From contig CAJNDS010001236.1 of the NCBI GenBank assembly GCA_905221605.1, positions 601,764 to 634,263 of the forward strand: a stretch of DNA of 32,500 nt. Direction: 5' to 3'. Numbering within the stretch: position 1 is the stretch's first letter; each line of letters begins with the position of its first letter. A program made the position numbers and the translations under genes. Of the stretch, positions 31,362 through 32,500 are shown one piece after another. The notes under the pieces were generated by a model, which was not told the DNA's origin, ran no database searches, and saw only the letters and a program-made list of their open reading frames with translations. The DNA comes from Symbiodinium natans (taxonomy: Eukaryota > Sar > Dinophyceae > Suessiales > Symbiodiniaceae).

Positions 31362-31551
31362 GTATGAGATTTAGGTTCGAGACTTGCAGGGCTTCCCAAT
31401 GATGGGAGTCGCCTCTTGGGGGCTTCCTAGAATCAGGTTACAGTCTTTGGGGAATATTGGGGGGTGCCCAGAGAGATACCTATACATGATTTCGGGCTTT
31501 TCTGGGCTTCTATGCCCCAGAGCTATCAAGCCTCAGCTAATGCACGTTCAG

Positions 31552-31611
31552 GAACCGGGCGCCGCCCCCAATCCCACCATGGAAGCTCCCGCTGACGACA
31601 GCACAGAGGAC
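31552..31611 (+). CDS. Possible exon (EPGAAPNPTMEAPADDSTED)
   Basis: Acceptor GTTCAG, EPGAAPNPTMEAPADDSTED, followed by GT that leads into TTTAGGG-like repeats. Acidic/Pro-Ala linker composition. Phase 0 does not fit 31,361 unless a different donor is used. Confidence 0.5.
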
Positions 31612-31626
31612 GTTAGGGTTTAGCGT

Positions 31627-31672
31627 TTGTAGGGTTTAGGGTTTAGGGTTTAGGGTTTAGGGTTTAGGCTTT
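31627..31672 (+). repeat. Telomere-type TTTAGGG array
   Basis: Six TTTAGGG units starting about 16 bases after the possible exon donor at 31,612. Confidence 0.9.
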
Positions 31673-31857
31673 AGAGATCAGATTTAAAAAGCTTGGTGCA
31701 TGTGTATTAGGCCCTAAGCTCTCTACCGGTAGGTCCTAAGCCTAAATCCTAGAGTCCTCATGATGTGGTAGGGGTGGCTCGTACCAGGGTTTCATGTTCT
31801 GCTTCGAGGATGCTTTTGGCTTGGGGCTGAGTCTGTGTAGGGTCTTATAACCCTAAA

Positions 31858-31965
31858 CTTGGGATGTTCCTCTTGTACTCACAGTCCTTAAAGGGATCAT
31901 AATACCCCCCCCCCCCCAGCATGATCCCGTTTAAGGACTGTTAGTATAAGGGGGAACATTCTAAC
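31858..31965. mobile_element. Family B palindromic element, copy 5
   Basis: TTGGGATGTTCCTCTTGTAC at the left, GTATAAGGGGGAACATTC at the right, inner arms CAGTCCTTAAAGGGATCAT and ATGATCCCGTTTAAGGACTG nearly perfectly paired around a C run. Confidence 0.85.
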
Positions 31966-32500
31966 CCTAACCCCTAAGCTTTAGGAAGCTTCAGGGTTAA
32001 CGGGGTTCAGGGTTGAGGGCTCCCCTTGCGCGTGCGAGCGGGCCACTGCGGGGCAGCGATCTAACCCTCTGGACTCTGGACGTCAGAACCCCAAAGTGCA
32101 AGAACGGTTTGGGGAGCAACCTCAAATCCCAGATCCTAAGCCTGTATCCTTGACAGATTAGATCGGACGGTTCCTCTGCAGTCCTTCGAAACACGAAGTG
32201 GCTTGCGGCCCATGCACCCAAAGTGAATCTTGGGAGCCCGGCCAAGCGAACGCAGTGTGCGAGGCATCCGCTGTTGGCCCAGTTTGCGGCCCCACTGCGA
32301 TGCGCGTTGCCCGCTTTCTGCTGGCCTTCTGCTCGCTCGTTTCGCTCCCTCCGGGTCTTCTGGGTTTCTGCCGGGTTTGGCCTTGGTTTTGGCCCAGTTT
32401 CGGCACGGTTCGGCACAGGTGTCGGTCCGCCTTCAGCTCGCTTACGGCTCACATTGTTGGCTCGGCACGTTTTGCGGCCCGCATGAGTCGACAGGTGGCC
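31966..32500 (+). other. Right end, no supported gene
   Basis: No exon with clear motif or phase. A 151-codon minus-strand frame (31,997-32,452) is Arg/Pro/Ala-rich without a domain. The segment 32,230-32,480 repeats words such as TTGGCCC, CGGCACG and GCTCGCT and may be low-complexity. The giant gene may continue beyond. Confidence 0.45.

Noticed and set aside
28567-29106. 179-codon minus-strand ORF as a separate gene
   Set aside because: Antisense to a convincing EF-hand exon and without recognisable features; kept only as a low-confidence feature.
29300-29321. Micro-exon GGDVPYE completing the EF-hand loop
   Set aside because: The acceptor at 29,331 gives a textbook loop (DVNGDGVIQHEE) with correct phase, whereas this one puts Asp at position 8.
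30912-31402. Gly-rich and Pro-rich ORFs on both strands around 31.1 kb
   Set aside because: They come from the C/T tract. The real exons at 30,939 and 31,306 flank it and join in phase.
1-32500. CRISPR array or bacterial operons
   Set aside because: The repeats are telomere-type tandem units, microsatellites or dispersed palindromes, and coding is spliced; nothing is prokaryotic.

Overview
The window looks like nuclear DNA of a dinoflagellate or a close alveolate relative. Exons are tiny (about 19 to 122 nt), GC-rich at third positions, and separated by introns of roughly 0.1 to 1.2 kb. Donors are a mixture of GT and GC, and acceptors are mostly AG|G. The introns are full of TTTAGGG/CCCTAAA telomere-type repeats, short inverted-repeat elements, homopolymers and microsatellites. 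No bacterial-type genes, rRNA or tRNA were recognised.

My main result is that almost all the coding signal belongs to ONE plus-strand gene running from about base 78 to at least 31,361, open at both ends. Long single-frame ORFs are nearly all chance. The real protein appears only when small exons are joined, and many joins were confirmed by reading-frame phase plus continuity of conserved motifs. From left to right the joined protein shows: an AVPFxAKDxPSP..AEF..PD/YEGL block (DUF3645-like, 78-2123); a lineage-specific stretch with a Lys/Glu-rich linker (2.5-7.8 kb); GFSGTPSSLLPEDLG (9.0-9.74 kb); LIDTGALVMGFTNEEVA (10.68 kb); GVAYFDD (11.8 kb); FTFFDQ|VHTTGTD (12.1-12.4 kb); MTFRDYA|QGAWRMRGLGKGQ (12.6-13.4 kb); LQLQNLATIWRK (16.0 kb); a Glu/Gln/Lys-rich coiled stretch followed by EVEWPL (19.7-20.4 kb); SMAE|AAALRR (22.1-23.2 kb); RFFNCELDF (25.4 kb); TARRREACAWRDTPL (27.7 kb); and two EF-hand-like units (29.06-30.32 kb). 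This order matches my memory of the very large eukaryotic DUF3638/DUF3645 proteins, often auto-labelled 'ubiquitinyl hydrolase'. Their biochemical role is poorly established. The 5' part, including any DUF3638 nucleotide-binding region, would lie left of the window.

Region by region: 0-8 kb is exon-poor with dense telomeric tracts and two inverted-repeat families; 8-13.5 kb holds the conserved core, interrupted by a 0.6 kb ATAGTAAT microsatellite intron; 13.5-21.6 kb continues the gene through long TTTAGGG arrays and several inverted-repeat elements; 21.6-27.4 kb has almost no telomeric repeats but still carries exons; 27.4-31.4 kb holds the C-terminal EF-hand part and an extreme C/T-rich intron. 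The last 0.9 kb has no exon I can defend. The CCCTAAA run at bases 1-43 is probably intronic like the others and should not by itself be taken as a chromosome end.

Exon limits were worked out by eye. Joins called phase-matched are strong; isolated exons are marked lower.
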